From positions 1 to 55,883 of the IMG/VR virus record IMGVR_UViG_3300037961_005406: a stretch of 55,883 nt of DNA. One strand, 5' to 3'. Origin of the DNA: a virus. Shown one piece after another: positions 37,693 through 46,585 of the stretch. The notes beneath the pieces were generated by a model that worked only from the letters and a program-made list of their open reading frames with translations, had not been told where the DNA came from and made no database searches. The position numbers and the translations under genes were made by a program. Every line of letters starts with the position of its first letter. Position 1 is the first letter of the stretch.

Positions 37693-38071
37693 TCGAGGAA
37701 CTTGTTGGGAAGGATACGTCCAAAAAGGAATGAAGAAAAAAGGAGGACGAATGGTTCCTAACTGTGTGCCTGCTGGTATGAAAAGAGGTGGACTCAAACA
37801 ATGGTTTCAAGAAAAGTGGGTAGATATTGGAGCAAAAAAGAAAGATGGTAAGTTTCAAGAATGTGGAAGAAAATCAGCTTCTGGTTCTAAAAGAAAATAC
37901 CCCAAGTGTGTTCCACTTGCAAAAGCTAGAGCTATGTCTAAATCACAAAGATCATCAGCTGTAGCAAGAAAGAGAGCTGCAGGTAACACAGGACCAAAAC
38001 CAACTAATGTAAAAACAATTGCTAAAGCAAGCACGGGTGGTATGGCAGATTATTATAGAGGTATAGTTTAA
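37685..38071 (+). CDS. DUF5872-like basic protein
   Basis: 128 residues. GTCWEGYVQKGMKKKGGRMVPNCVP, then KQWFQEKWVDIGAKKKDGKFQECGR and KYPKCVPLAKARAMSKSQRSSAVARKRA, typical of DUF5872 from marine phages. Several Cys and many Lys/Arg; function unknown. Coupled to the next gene at TAATG. Confidence 0.7.
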   Translation: MSSRGTCWEGYVQKGMKKKGGRMVPNCVPAGMKRGGLKQWFQEKWVDIGAKKKDGKFQECGRKSASGSKRKYPKCVPLAKARAMSKSQRSSAVARKRAAGNTGPKPTNVKTIAKASTGGMADYYRGIV

Positions 38072-38298
38072 TGGCTTACGATTACGCAAAAAAATATTAT
38101 AAAAATGCAAGTCCAACAAATAAAAAAAGATTTAACGAAATCGTAGATGATTTACGAATAGATATGTCTTTTGATTCCGCTATTAATGAAGGTTTAAGAA
38201 AAATAAGAGAAGAAATTAGAAATACATCTGGAGGAAAAAAATTTAATACAGGTGGTATAATACTAACTAAAGATAATTACTATAAGGATTTATTATAA
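38071..38298 (+). CDS. small hypothetical protein
   Basis: 75 residues, helical, with a Gly-rich end (NTSGGKKFNTGGIILTKDNYY). Tightly coupled on both sides (TAATG). No family recognised; position suggests a head-tail junction or minor virion component. Confidence 0.55.
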   Translation: MAYDYAKKYYKNASPTNKKRFNEIVDDLRIDMSFDSAINEGLRKIREEIRNTSGGKKFNTGGIILTKDNYYKDLL

Positions 38299-38987
38299 TG
38301 GCAAGTTCTGGAACTACAGCATTTGATTTAAACATTGATGAGATTATAGACGAAGCTTACGAAAGATGTGGAGTGTCTACAGAATCTGGTTATGATTTAA
38401 AAAGAGCAAGAAGAAATTTAAATTTATTGTTATCTGAATGGGGTAATAGAGGATTACATCTTTGGAAAGTAAAAAACAAAGAACAACTTTTAACTGCAGG
38501 AACATCTCAATACGCAACTCCAAGTGATTGTAGCGATGTGTTAGAAGCTTATATATCTACAGGAACAGGAAATGGACCAACAATAACAGATGTGTCTTTA
38601 ACAAAAACTGACAGATCTAACTATGCTGCATTACCCAACAAAGGTGCTACAGGTCAGCCATCACAGTATTATGTAGATAGACAAATTACACCACAAATAT
38701 ATTTGTACCAAACACCAGATGCAACTACTTATACTTATTTAAAATACTACTACATTGGTAGAATTGAAGATGCAGGAGGATACACAAAAACTCCAGACGC
38801 ACCTTTTAGATTTTTACCTTGTATGGTTGCAGGTCTTGCATACTATGTTTCTTTTCTAAAAGCTGCAGACAGAACTCAAATGTTAAAATTAGCTTATGAA
38901 GATGAAATGAAAAGAGCACTAGATGAAGATGGTTCTAGAACTTCTTTGTATATTTCACCACAAACTTACTTTGGAGATGGAGTGTAA
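38298..38987 (+). CDS. head-tail adaptor protein (P22 gp4-like)
   Basis: 229 residues. FDLNIDEIIDEAYERCGVSTESGYDLKRARRNLNLLLSEW, then a beta part and FRFLPCMVAGLAYYVSFLKA with a C-terminal EDGSRTSLYI. This helical start and layout is that of gp4-type adaptors that bind below the portal ring. Coupled to upstream and downstream genes at TAATG. Confidence 0.75.
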   Translation: MASSGTTAFDLNIDEIIDEAYERCGVSTESGYDLKRARRNLNLLLSEWGNRGLHLWKVKNKEQLLTAGTSQYATPSDCSDVLEAYISTGTGNGPTITDVSLTKTDRSNYAALPNKGATGQPSQYYVDRQITPQIYLYQTPDATTYTYLKYYYIGRIEDAGGYTKTPDAPFRFLPCMVAGLAYYVSFLKAADRTQMLKLAYEDEMKRALDEDGSRTSLYISPQTYFGDGV

Positions 38988-39346
38988 TGGGATACGCATC
39001 AGGAAAACAATCTCACGCAATATCAGATAGATCTGGACAATCTTTTCCTTATAAAGAAATGGTTAGAGAATGGACAGGTGCATTAGTTCATATATCTGAG
39101 TTTGAACCTAAACATCCTCAAATAAGAAGAAAAACAGTTAAAGCAGATGCAATAGCTTTACAAAATTCTAGATCTCAAGATTTTAATTTAACTTCTGGAG
39201 GATCTAGATTTACAACAGTTAATTTAAAATTACCTGGTGAGTTTGCTTTTGAATCTTCAGGAATGAAACCTGATGATGGATCAGAACAAAATAGACAAAG
39301 ACAATTAATTGGTATTTTAGGTACCGTAACAGTGAGTATTACATAA
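38987..39346 (+). CDS. conserved virion-region protein
   Basis: 119 residues. The pattern GYASGKQSHAISDRSGQSFPYKEMVREW followed by LVHISEFEPKHPQIRRK is frequent in marine phages between the two adaptors, probably a neck protein. Coupled at TAATG on both sides. Confidence 0.65.
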   Translation: MGYASGKQSHAISDRSGQSFPYKEMVREWTGALVHISEFEPKHPQIRRKTVKADAIALQNSRSQDFNLTSGGSRFTTVNLKLPGEFAFESSGMKPDDGSEQNRQRQLIGILGTVTVSIT

Positions 39347-39999
39347 TGGCTATTACACATTCAGCATTTTTAACACAAGTAAGAAACTACACAGAAGTAG
39401 ACTCCAATGTGTTATCTGACACTATCATTGATCAATTTATTAGAGTAATTGAAGTAGATGTAGCGGGTAAGGTTGATTACGACGATCTTAGAAAATATGC
39501 TAACTCTAATTTTACAGCTGGTAACAGAGCTATATCTATGCCATCTGATGCCATGATTTTAAGATCTATTGAACACATTGATTCAAGTGGTAACAGAACA
39601 TTTTTAGAAAAAAGAGAGACAAGTTTTATATCAGAATTTAATTCAACAGGCACTCAAGGCACTCCTAAATATTTTGCTAATTGGGATGACTTTAATATTA
39701 TTGTAGCACCCGTTCCAGCTTCTGCGGATACAGTTCAAATAAATTATATAAAAGATCCGCCTCATTTTAATTCTACCACGAATACTTTTTTATCTACTTA
39801 TCAAGATCCCATGTTATTACATGGTGTACTTACAGAATGTTTTTCATACCTAAAAGGACCTATGGATCTGTACAACTTATATAAAAGCAAGTATGATGAA
39901 GAAGTACAAGCTTTTGCCCTACAACAAATGGGCAGAAGAAGACGAGGAGAATACGATAGTGGGGTACCTAGAGTTAAGATACCTTCACCATCACCATAA
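39346..39999 (+). CDS. second head-tail adaptor/connector protein
   Basis: 217 residues. VLSDTIIDQFIRVIEVDVAGKVDYDDLRKY, YFANWDDFNIIVAPVPASADTVQINYI and LLHGVLTECFSYLKGPMDLYNLYKSKYDEEVQ form the layout of phage adaptor proteins that bridge the portal and the tail tube. The C-terminus is basic. Probably partners with the 38298 protein. Confidence 0.7.
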   Translation: MAITHSAFLTQVRNYTEVDSNVLSDTIIDQFIRVIEVDVAGKVDYDDLRKYANSNFTAGNRAISMPSDAMILRSIEHIDSSGNRTFLEKRETSFISEFNSTGTQGTPKYFANWDDFNIIVAPVPASADTVQINYIKDPPHFNSTTNTFLSTYQDPMLLHGVLTECFSYLKGPMDLYNLYKSKYDEEVQAFALQQMGRRRRGEYDSGVPRVKIPSPSP

Positions 40000-40017
40000 A
40001 ATTAAAGGAGAAAAATT

Positions 40018-40461
40018 ATGGCTATTACAACAAATGCAATTTGTGATTCTTTTAAAAAAGAATTACTACAAGGAAAGCATGACTTTGATACATCTTCTGA
40101 CACATACAAGTTAGCGATGTACACAAGTTCTGCAACTTTAGGTAAATCAACTGAGAACTACACAACTAATAACGAAGTATCATCATCAAACTACACAGCT
40201 GGTGGCGGAACTCTTGTTAACCAAGGTGTGAAAGTTTCATCATCTGTGGCTATTACAGACTTTGCTGATTTATCTTTTCAAAACGTAACTCTTACTGCAA
40301 GAGGTGCTTTAATTTACAACACAACAACTGACGGTGGATCAAACACTACTGACGCTGTTGCTGTATTAGATTTCGGTGGTGACAAGACTGCAACTTCTGG
40401 AACATTTACAATTCAGTTTCCTGCATTCACAACATCTGCTGCGATTTTAAGATTAGCATAA
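40018..40461 (+). CDS. virion structural protein (beta-rich)
   Basis: 147 residues. MAITTNAICDSFKKELLQGKH, then YKLAMYTSSATLGKST and ...VLDFGGDKTATSGTFTIQFP. All-beta, Thr/Ser-rich; typical of small tail or head proteins in marine phages. AAAGGAG site. Confidence 0.65.
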   Translation: MAITTNAICDSFKKELLQGKHDFDTSSDTYKLAMYTSSATLGKSTENYTTNNEVSSSNYTAGGGTLVNQGVKVSSSVAITDFADLSFQNVTLTARGALIYNTTTDGGSNTTDAVAVLDFGGDKTATSGTFTIQFPAFTTSAAILRLA

Positions 40462-40482
40462 TAATTATGGGAGCCCGATTCA

Positions 40483-41793
40483 GTGACAACAAAAACATTT
40501 ACTGTTACAGTTTCTAACCCTGGATCGGGTAACCGATATTATATAGACGGAGTTTTACAAGCTACTGTCTCTTTAGCTTATGGTGCTACCTATCGTTTTG
40601 ATCAATCAGATTCTTCAAACGCAGGCCACCCTTTAAGATTTTCAACTACCTCTGATGGTTCTCATGGGGGAGGTTCTGCATATGTTCCCGGTATTACAGT
40701 AGTCGGAACTCCAGGTTCATCTGGAGCGTACACAGAATTTTTCGTAACTGAAGTTGGTCCACCATCAACAATGTATTATTATTGTACGCAACACTCAGGT
40801 ATGGGTGGAGCTGCGAATTTAACCTCTAATTCTTGGGGTGGTTTATCTTGGGGCAATGGCACTTGGGGTGATCAAGGTCATATTGATTTTTCAGCTACAG
40901 GACAATCTTTAACTTCAAGCATTGGAACTTTACAATCAGTTACAGGAAACTCTATTGTTCAACCAAGTGGACAACAACTTGCTTCATCGCAAGGAACAAC
41001 AGTTGGTGGTACGTCAGTTACCGTTCAAGTAACGGGAAATTTAGAATCAATGGGTGTTGGTCAGGTTGTTTCTGGAATAGGTGTCCTTACAACAGGATCA
41101 TCTATGAACTCAAGTATAGGAGCTGCTACTGTAGATGAATCTACACTTACCGGAGAAGGTTGGGGTAGAGATGCATGGGGATCTTTTGCATGGGGTGTAA
41201 ATTACTCGGTAGCTGTAACAGGCCAATCTTTAACATCAACAATTGGAAATGAAACAGCGTTTACAGATGTGACTGTTGATGTCACGGGACAATCGCTTAC
41301 GTCTACACAAGGATTAATATCATTAAAAGGAGATTTTGGTATTGTAGTTTTTGCTGCTGAAGATCAATTAGATTTTAGTATTGGAACTTTAACTTTTGAT
41401 GCTGACGCTAATGTTTCTGTTTCCGGTATTTCTATGACAGCATCACCAGGAACCGCAGTTGGAGGATTAAAAACACCTGTTGATGTATCTGGAATTCAAG
41501 CTTCAATGAGTATAGGAAATATCTCTCTTGTTCAAACGACCACAGAATCAGTGTCTGGAATTGCTGCGACCATGACACTTGGACAACATGCAGAAATACC
41601 TGGTCAAATGATAGGTGTTTCAGGACTATCTATGACTTCATCTTTGGGGGAAGAAGAAGTTATTGGAGGAGCTTTAGTAATTCCAACAGGCATACAGTTG
41701 ACAGGTTCTGTAGGAAGTCCTAATATTACTGCGTGGGCAGAAATAGATTTAGGAGTCAACAATGTTTGGACACCCGTTGATCTAGCAGCTTAA
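40483..41793 (+). CDS. virion protein with cupredoxin-like domain and repeats
   Basis: 436 residues, GTG start with GGAG upstream. Residues ~1-110 look like a cupredoxin: GHPLRF (H49) and MYYYCTQHSGMGG (C101, H104, M107) match the ligands of a type-1 copper site, though Cys-His-Met spacing (+3, +6) is tighter than plastocyanin. The remainder has Gly/Ser beta repeats built around VTGQSLTSSIG- and SGISMTAS-like units, probably a trimeric fibre or baseplate shaft. Located between neck and fibre genes. Copper binding is unproven. Confidence 0.7.
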   Translation: MTTKTFTVTVSNPGSGNRYYIDGVLQATVSLAYGATYRFDQSDSSNAGHPLRFSTTSDGSHGGGSAYVPGITVVGTPGSSGAYTEFFVTEVGPPSTMYYYCTQHSGMGGAANLTSNSWGGLSWGNGTWGDQGHIDFSATGQSLTSSIGTLQSVTGNSIVQPSGQQLASSQGTTVGGTSVTVQVTGNLESMGVGQVVSGIGVLTTGSSMNSSIGAATVDESTLTGEGWGRDAWGSFAWGVNYSVAVTGQSLTSTIGNETAFTDVTVDVTGQSLTSTQGLISLKGDFGIVVFAAEDQLDFSIGTLTFDADANVSVSGISMTASPGTAVGGLKTPVDVSGIQASMSIGNISLVQTTTESVSGIAATMTLGQHAEIPGQMIGVSGLSMTSSLGEEEVIGGALVIPTGIQLTGSVGSPNITAWAEIDLGVNNVWTPVDLAA

Positions 41794-41805
41794 ATAATGT
41801 ATTAT
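41777..41805 (+). promoter_or_regulatory. sigma70-like promoter for the fibre gene
   Basis: TTGATC (41777-41782) and TATTAT (41800-41805) with a 17-nt spacer, 24 nt before the ATG at 41829. It lies across the end of the preceding gene. Confidence 0.55.
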
Positions 41806-41828
41806 ACATATTACTAAGGAGATTTTTT

Positions 41829-43052
41829 ATGGCATCAAGTTATTCAAGTGATCTTAAACTAGAGTTGATGGTAACCGGTGAAAACGCTGGTACTTGGGGT
41901 GACAAAACAAACACAAACTTAAACTTAATTCAACAAGCTGTAGCTGGATTTGAACAAATTACTCTTTCTTCTGGAGGAACTGTAGCACTTGTAATGTCGG
42001 ATGGTGCTATATCAAACGCTAGAAATTTAGTAATTAAATTTGCTACTGCAACAATCGCAGCGAGCACTGTTTGTACTATACCAGATTCTATAGAAAAATT
42101 TTATATCTTTGATTGTTCAGGATTAACAAATCCATCAAACTTAACAATTAAAACTGCTTCAGGAACAGGATTTACTCCTGACGCTGCAAAAATTTATGCA
42201 GCATATTCTGATGGAACAAATTTAAATGAAGTGTCATTAGACACTTTAGGTGGCACAGTAGCTGCAGCACAAATTGCTGATAGTGCAGTGACTACTGCAA
42301 AAATTGCAGATGATGCTGTTACTTCAGCTAAGATAGCTGACGATGCTGTTGTGACTGCTGCGATTGCAGATGATGCTATTACTACTGCCTTGATTGCAGA
42401 CGATGCTGTTGGTGCCGATCAACTTGCAAACACTGCCGTAACTGCGGGATCTTATACAACTGCAGACATTACTGTTGATGCTCAAGGAAGAATCACTTCT
42501 GCTGCAGATGGATCAGGAGGTGGCGGAGGAATGTTTTTAAGAGTTCAAAGTGCTGGATCAACATCGGGTACTTTTACTTCTGCTGCTGGATCTTCAAATT
42601 ACGCTGCCTTTGCGTGGGCAGGAGGCGGTGGAGGAGGAGGCTCCTTATTTAATTGGGGAAAAGCTGGTGGTGCTGGAGGAAATGGTGGCTATGGTTACTA
42701 CCATGGCACTCTTACAGGTAACACTGCATATCCTTATTCTGTTGGAGCTGGTGGAAACGCTGGAGGACCTGCATCTGCGGGAAGCGCTGGTGGTGCTACA
42801 ACTTTTACAAATTTATTTACAGTAAATGGAGGTGGCGGTGGAAATGCTCCGTCTATGAACGCAAATGGAAATACGGGTTCTGCAGGAAGTGCTCCAGGTG
42901 CTGCTATTGTATTTGCTCCTAAAACTTTTATGATCGTAAGTGACTTAGGTGGTGGTGGACCAGGTGGTCCATTTGGTCCTGGACAACAAACAAATCCAGG
43001 AACTGCTGGAACTGCTGGCGGTATTATTTTTTATGAGAATAGTTTAACATAA
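41829..43052 (+). CDS. tail fibre/adhesin with Gly-rich tip
   Basis: 407 residues. The N-terminus (SSDLKLELMVTGENAGTWGDKTNTNLNLI) is the usual attachment module of marine phage fibres. Near 160-210, IADDAVTSAKIADDAV-type repeats form a trimeric beta-helical or coiled shaft. From ~240 the sequence is very rich in Gly (AGGGGGGGS, AGGAGGNGGYG, GGGGPGGPFGPGQ), like the polyglycine receptor-binding tips of T4-type gp38 adhesins. It probably recognises the host surface. AAGGAG site. Confidence 0.8.
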   Translation: MASSYSSDLKLELMVTGENAGTWGDKTNTNLNLIQQAVAGFEQITLSSGGTVALVMSDGAISNARNLVIKFATATIAASTVCTIPDSIEKFYIFDCSGLTNPSNLTIKTASGTGFTPDAAKIYAAYSDGTNLNEVSLDTLGGTVAAAQIADSAVTTAKIADDAVTSAKIADDAVVTAAIADDAITTALIADDAVGADQLANTAVTAGSYTTADITVDAQGRITSAADGSGGGGGMFLRVQSAGSTSGTFTSAAGSSNYAAFAWAGGGGGGGSLFNWGKAGGAGGNGGYGYYHGTLTGNTAYPYSVGAGGNAGGPASAGSAGGATTFTNLFTVNGGGGGNAPSMNANGNTGSAGSAPGAAIVFAPKTFMIVSDLGGGGPGGPFGPGQQTNPGTAGTAGGIIFYENSLT

Positions 43053-43062
43053 GGTATTTAAA

Positions 43063-43518
43063 ATGGCATATTGTATATTAAACCCAAATGAATCTAACAA
43101 ATTAAACATTCATAGAATTGCTGAAAATGAAGAAGAAAAAAATTTGTTTCATACTACTGATAATTTTATAGTAGTAGATTTAAGTGATGAAGACTTTAAC
43201 AAAATAAAAATTAATACTCATTTTATATCAGGATATTCAGAAGAAAATGGTTATCAGCTACAAGCACAAGAAACAAATGATCTTGGTATTTTTAATAAAG
43301 GATCTCTTCAAAGTCATTTAAATTTTTTAAGTTCTTCTATTGCAAATTATTTAAGTAATAATAATCAAGAGAGCTCAATCAGATCTTTTTGGGAAACTTA
43401 TAAAGGTGTAATTGACGGTTTTGATGTAGAATCATTAACTTATCCTACTAATTTTTCTTGGGAAAAATATTGTCAAGATAACGGAATACCTTTTAAAAGT
43501 ATTTTACAATTACCATAA
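43063..43518 (+). CDS. hypothetical protein after the fibre gene
   Basis: 151 residues, acidic, mixed alpha/beta (NKLNIHRIAENEEEKNLFHTTDNF, SIRSFWETYKGVIDGFDVESL). Placed directly after the fibre gene, so a fibre-assembly chaperone is a reasonable guess. No family recognised. Confidence 0.55.
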   Translation: MAYCILNPNESNKLNIHRIAENEEEKNLFHTTDNFIVVDLSDEDFNKIKINTHFISGYSEENGYQLQAQETNDLGIFNKGSLQSHLNFLSSSIANYLSNNNQESSIRSFWETYKGVIDGFDVESLTYPTNFSWEKYCQDNGIPFKSILQLP

Positions 43519-43536
43519 TATTTATTATAAAAGGTT

Positions 43537-44253
43537 ATGTTTTTTCAAAATATAACTTTTAGTGCTCCTAAAAATTATTTAAATAATACTAAAGATTACC
43601 CAAAACCAATTAAACTAAATATACCTCATTGGTTTAAAGATTTAGAGCACACAAAAAATAATTTTACTGTTAAAGGTTGTGTGCCTTTTTTAGAAACCTT
43701 AAAAACGGGTTATGTCTTGAGTTTACCCCAAGATTTTATTTTACAATATGATTCATTAGGTGAAATGAACTTTCAACCTTCTCAAGAATCAAACAGTCAA
43801 TTACCTTTAAACAAGCGTGGTACTCATCACATACATTCAATAAAACAATTTGAAGGCTCTCCTATACAAAAAACCAATTTAAACTTTTCTGTTAATAAAA
43901 TAATAAACCCGTGGATAATTAAAACACCTCCTGGATATTCATGTTTGTTTATGTCTCCATTAAATAATACAGATGATAGATTTAGTATAATATCTGGTAT
44001 AGTAAATACAGACACTTATGACCAGCCTATAAATTTCCCTTTTAATATAAATGGTGATAAATATCCTAATCAAGACACTGTATTAAAAAAAGGTACTCCT
44101 TATGTTCAAATAGTGCCTTTTAAAAGAGACTCATGGAAAATGAAAATTAATAGCTATAATACAGAAAAATTAGATTTAGATATTTACAATTTTTTTTTAA
44201 AAATTTACCACAAATATAAAAATAAATTTTGGACAAAAACAATATGGAAATAA
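43537..44253 (+). CDS. DUF6065-like protein
   Basis: 238 residues. IPHWFKDLEHTKNNFTVKGCVPFLETLKTGYVLSLP, then NPWIIKTPPGYSCLFMSPLNN and ISGIVNTDTYDQPINFPF are characteristic of a family I associate with DUF6065, common in marine phages and often near 2OG oxygenases. Function unknown. Its end overlaps the next gene by 10 nt. Confidence 0.7.
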   Translation: MFFQNITFSAPKNYLNNTKDYPKPIKLNIPHWFKDLEHTKNNFTVKGCVPFLETLKTGYVLSLPQDFILQYDSLGEMNFQPSQESNSQLPLNKRGTHHIHSIKQFEGSPIQKTNLNFSVNKIINPWIIKTPPGYSCLFMSPLNNTDDRFSIISGIVNTDTYDQPINFPFNINGDKYPNQDTVLKKGTPYVQIVPFKRDSWKMKINSYNTEKLDLDIYNFFLKIYHKYKNKFWTKTIWK

Positions 44254-44819
44254 AAAATTATATATTAGAATTTGAAAATATCTTAACAAAAGATGAATTT
44301 AATATATTTGAAAAATGTGTTAAAGACAATATTTTTTCTTTTCAAGAAGCTAAAGTTTATGAAACTAATGAAACTGATCAAGCTGTGAATACAAATTTAA
44401 GAAAAACAGAGACATGTCCTTTTTTTAATTTAGGCGTAGAAAGTATGACTGTGGTTTTTTGGGCAAATAAATTAAAAAATATTTTTAATAATGCTTTAAA
44501 AGATTACGCTAAAATCACAAATACTCACATTGATGCAAAAGTAAATACTATTGAATTATTAAAATATAAAGTAGGTGGTTTTTTCCTACAACATACTGAT
44601 CACGTTACAAAAAATCCAAGAGCTATAAGTTTTATTTACTTTTTAAATGATGATTACGAAGGTGGTGATTTAATTTTTAGATTACCTCATGGAGAAAATT
44701 TAAAAATAAATACTAAAAAAAATAAACTTTTAGTTTGGCCTAGTAATTTTTTGTATCCACATGAAGTTATGAAGGTCACTAAAGGTATAAGATATTCGAT
44801 AGTAGCATGGGCAAATTAG
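44244..44819 (+). CDS. prolyl-4-hydroxylase-like 2OG-Fe(II) oxygenase
   Basis: 191 residues from the ATG at 44244 (a TTG 15 nt upstream is less likely). A textbook P4H-type core: YKVGGFFLQHTDH (H117, D119), AISFIYFLNDDYEGGDLIF, LLVWPSNFLYPHEV (H173) and RYSIVAW (R183). The enzyme hydroxylates an unknown target using Fe(II) and 2-oxoglutarate. Overlaps both neighbours. Confidence 0.85.
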   Translation: MEIKNYILEFENILTKDEFNIFEKCVKDNIFSFQEAKVYETNETDQAVNTNLRKTETCPFFNLGVESMTVVFWANKLKNIFNNALKDYAKITNTHIDAKVNTIELLKYKVGGFFLQHTDHVTKNPRAISFIYFLNDDYEGGDLIFRLPHGENLKINTKKNKLLVWPSNFLYPHEVMKVTKGIRYSIVAWAN

Positions 44820-45367
44820 GTGTAGATTTTAATTATTTAAAAATAGAAAACTTCTTAAAAGAAGATATTCTTGAAGTTCTTAAACATTATTGTGAAATGA
44901 AAAACAGAGTGGTTGATGAAAAGCACTTATTAAATAATCCCATAAGTAAATTGACTTGTGCTGAGTTATCTTATTACGGAGAACCTTTAATGGATTCTAT
45001 CTTATTATATTGTCAAAAAAAAGTTGAACAAAATTCAAATAGAACTATATTGCCTTCTTATTCTTTGTGGAGAACATACACATATGGTAGTTATCTTTTA
45101 CCTCACATAGATAGACCTTCATGTGAGATTAGTGTTACAATTCACTTAAATGGAGATGGGACTGATTGGCCATTTGAAATAGAAGATACTTCTATCAAAA
45201 CTAAACCTGGTGATGGTATTATATATCTAGGAAACAAAGTTACACATGGTAGAAAACAATTTTTAGGAGATTTTCAAACTCAACTTTTTTTACATTATGT
45301 TGATGCAAATGGTAAATTTAAAGATTTTGAAAAAGATAAAAGAGCAACATTAGGAGTAGTAAAATGA
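44807..45367 (+). CDS. 2OG-Fe(II) oxygenase
   Basis: 186 residues. LWRTYTYGSYLLPHIDRPSCEISVTIHLN (H100, D102), IKTKPGDGIIYLGNKVTHGRK (H147) and LFLHYVDANG. I recall close relatives annotated as 2OG-Fe(II) oxygenases in cyanophages. Overlaps the upstream oxygenase by 13 nt and the next gene by 4 nt. Substrate unknown. Confidence 0.82.
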   Translation: MGKLGVDFNYLKIENFLKEDILEVLKHYCEMKNRVVDEKHLLNNPISKLTCAELSYYGEPLMDSILLYCQKKVEQNSNRTILPSYSLWRTYTYGSYLLPHIDRPSCEISVTIHLNGDGTDWPFEIEDTSIKTKPGDGIIYLGNKVTHGRKQFLGDFQTQLFLHYVDANGKFKDFEKDKRATLGVVK

Positions 45368-45585
45368 GATTTATACAAAATGGAAAAGACGGAAGCTGTA
45401 GAGTAATTTTTTCTGAACAAGAAAAAAAAATAATAAACGAAAAAGGCGAGTTTATGTTAGATGCAATGGCATTAAGACATTTTAGTAATCATCTTATGAG
45501 AATAGTTCATGAATTTTATAAACTATTTCCAGAAGAAATAAAACATAAACAGACTTTTGAGGACTCGGAGTGTGAAGGAAAATAA
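45364..45585 (+). CDS. small hypothetical protein
   Basis: 73 residues; start overlaps the upstream stop (ATGA). FIQNGKDGSCRVIFSEQE then a helical part with HFSNHLMRIVHEFYKLF. Perhaps an accessory of the oxygenases; no family recognised. Confidence 0.5.
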   Translation: MRFIQNGKDGSCRVIFSEQEKKIINEKGEFMLDAMALRHFSNHLMRIVHEFYKLFPEEIKHKQTFEDSECEGK

Positions 45586-46054
45586 AATTTATAAATGCAT
45601 AAATAATTTTATTGAAAATGATAAGACAAGAAAAATAAATCATATTTTAAATTTGCCGTCTTTCCCTTGGTATAAAACATCTTATAAAAATACTTTTACT
45701 CATATTCTATTTCAAGATGGGAATCCCATAAGTTCATTTGTAGATTTACTTGAAGGATTTCCAGAACAGATAAAAGAAAATATTTTTTTTTCTCAACTTT
45801 TTTTAATAAGTAAAAAAGATAAAATTGAAAAGATATTAGAAAAACCATTTGAAGAAAAAGCTAATCAATTTACAAATTTAATATATTATGTAAATAGTTG
45901 CGATGGCGAAACATTGATAGGTTCTGTTGCAAAATTTAAGTCTGTGCAAAATAGAGCAATATTTTGTTCTTCACATTTGTCAATTAATGAAACAAACTGC
46001 ACTGATGAAGATTTTAGAATAATTTTGTACATTACTTATAAAACTCATGATTAA
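45572..46054 (+). CDS. oxygenase-fold protein apparently lacking the HxD motif
   Basis: 160 residues from a GTG at 45572, 8 nt after a GAGG. FPWYKTSYKNTFTHILFQDGNPISS, then LIYYVNSCDGETLIG, VQNRAIFCSSHLS and TDEDFRIILYITY follow the strand order of phage 2OG oxygenases, where HxD normally sits just before the YYVN strand. Here that stretch (EEKANQFTN) has no His or Asp pair. The distal His and Arg remain. It may be inactive or a partner subunit. Confidence 0.6.
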   Translation: MKENKIYKCINNFIENDKTRKINHILNLPSFPWYKTSYKNTFTHILFQDGNPISSFVDLLEGFPEQIKENIFFSQLFLISKKDKIEKILEKPFEEKANQFTNLIYYVNSCDGETLIGSVAKFKSVQNRAIFCSSHLSINETNCTDEDFRIILYITYKTHD

Positions 46055-46544
46055 ACCAAATTTATCACCAAAATTTTTAGATTGGGTAAGAAGTAATGAT
46101 TTTTCAAATAAAATTTTGTTAGAATTAGGTAGTGGAGATTCAACAATTTTTTTTTCTCAATATTTTAAAAAAGTATACTCATATGAAGATGATGTAAATT
46201 ATTATGAAAATTTAAAAAAAAATTTATCTAACAATGTAGATTACAAATTATTTAATAAAAACATATTTAAAGATATTGATTTTAAAAACAAAGTATCTGA
46301 GAGTGACGTATTTTTAATAGATAATCATCTGGAAAGAATTCCAAGAGATCAATTTGCTTTTTACATTCATAAAAATAAAAAACCATTTTCAATAATAGTT
46401 TTAGATAATGGAGATTGGAATTACAAAGCTTATGAATTTTTAAGATCTAATTATTATTGTTATGATTTTTTAAAAATTGATGAGACAGAAAATAACGAAC
46501 TTACGCAAACAACTGTGTTTTTTCACCCAAGAATTAAAAAGTAA
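46047..46544 (+). CDS. SAM-dependent methyltransferase-like protein
   Basis: 165 residues. LLELGSGDSTIFFSQ (23-37) is the SAM-binding motif I, and VYSYEDD (43-49) the acidic post-motif. VSESDVFLIDNH is motif IV-like. Related to Rossmann-fold methyltransferases of small-molecule or sugar type. Its 5' end overlaps the upstream gene by 8 nt. Substrate unknown. Confidence 0.7.
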   Translation: MIKPNLSPKFLDWVRSNDFSNKILLELGSGDSTIFFSQYFKKVYSYEDDVNYYENLKKNLSNNVDYKLFNKNIFKDIDFKNKVSESDVFLIDNHLERIPRDQFAFYIHKNKKPFSIIVLDNGDWNYKAYEFLRSNYYCYDFLKIDETENNELTQTTVFFHPRIKK

Positions 46545-46550
46545 AGATAC

Positions 46551-46579
46551 TTTAAATACATTGATCTATAGTATATAAT
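46551..46579 (+). promoter_or_regulatory. sigma70-like promoter
   Basis: TTTAAA (46551-46556) and a perfect TATAAT (46574-46579) with a 17-nt spacer, only 7 nt before the ATG at 46586, giving a leaderless transcript of the tail gene. Confidence 0.6.
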
Positions 46580-46585
46580 ATCGTT

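Noticed and set aside
42550-42825. 91-codon alternative frame in the fibre gene
   Set aside because: Produced by the Gly-rich repeats of the fibre in another frame; no ribosome site.
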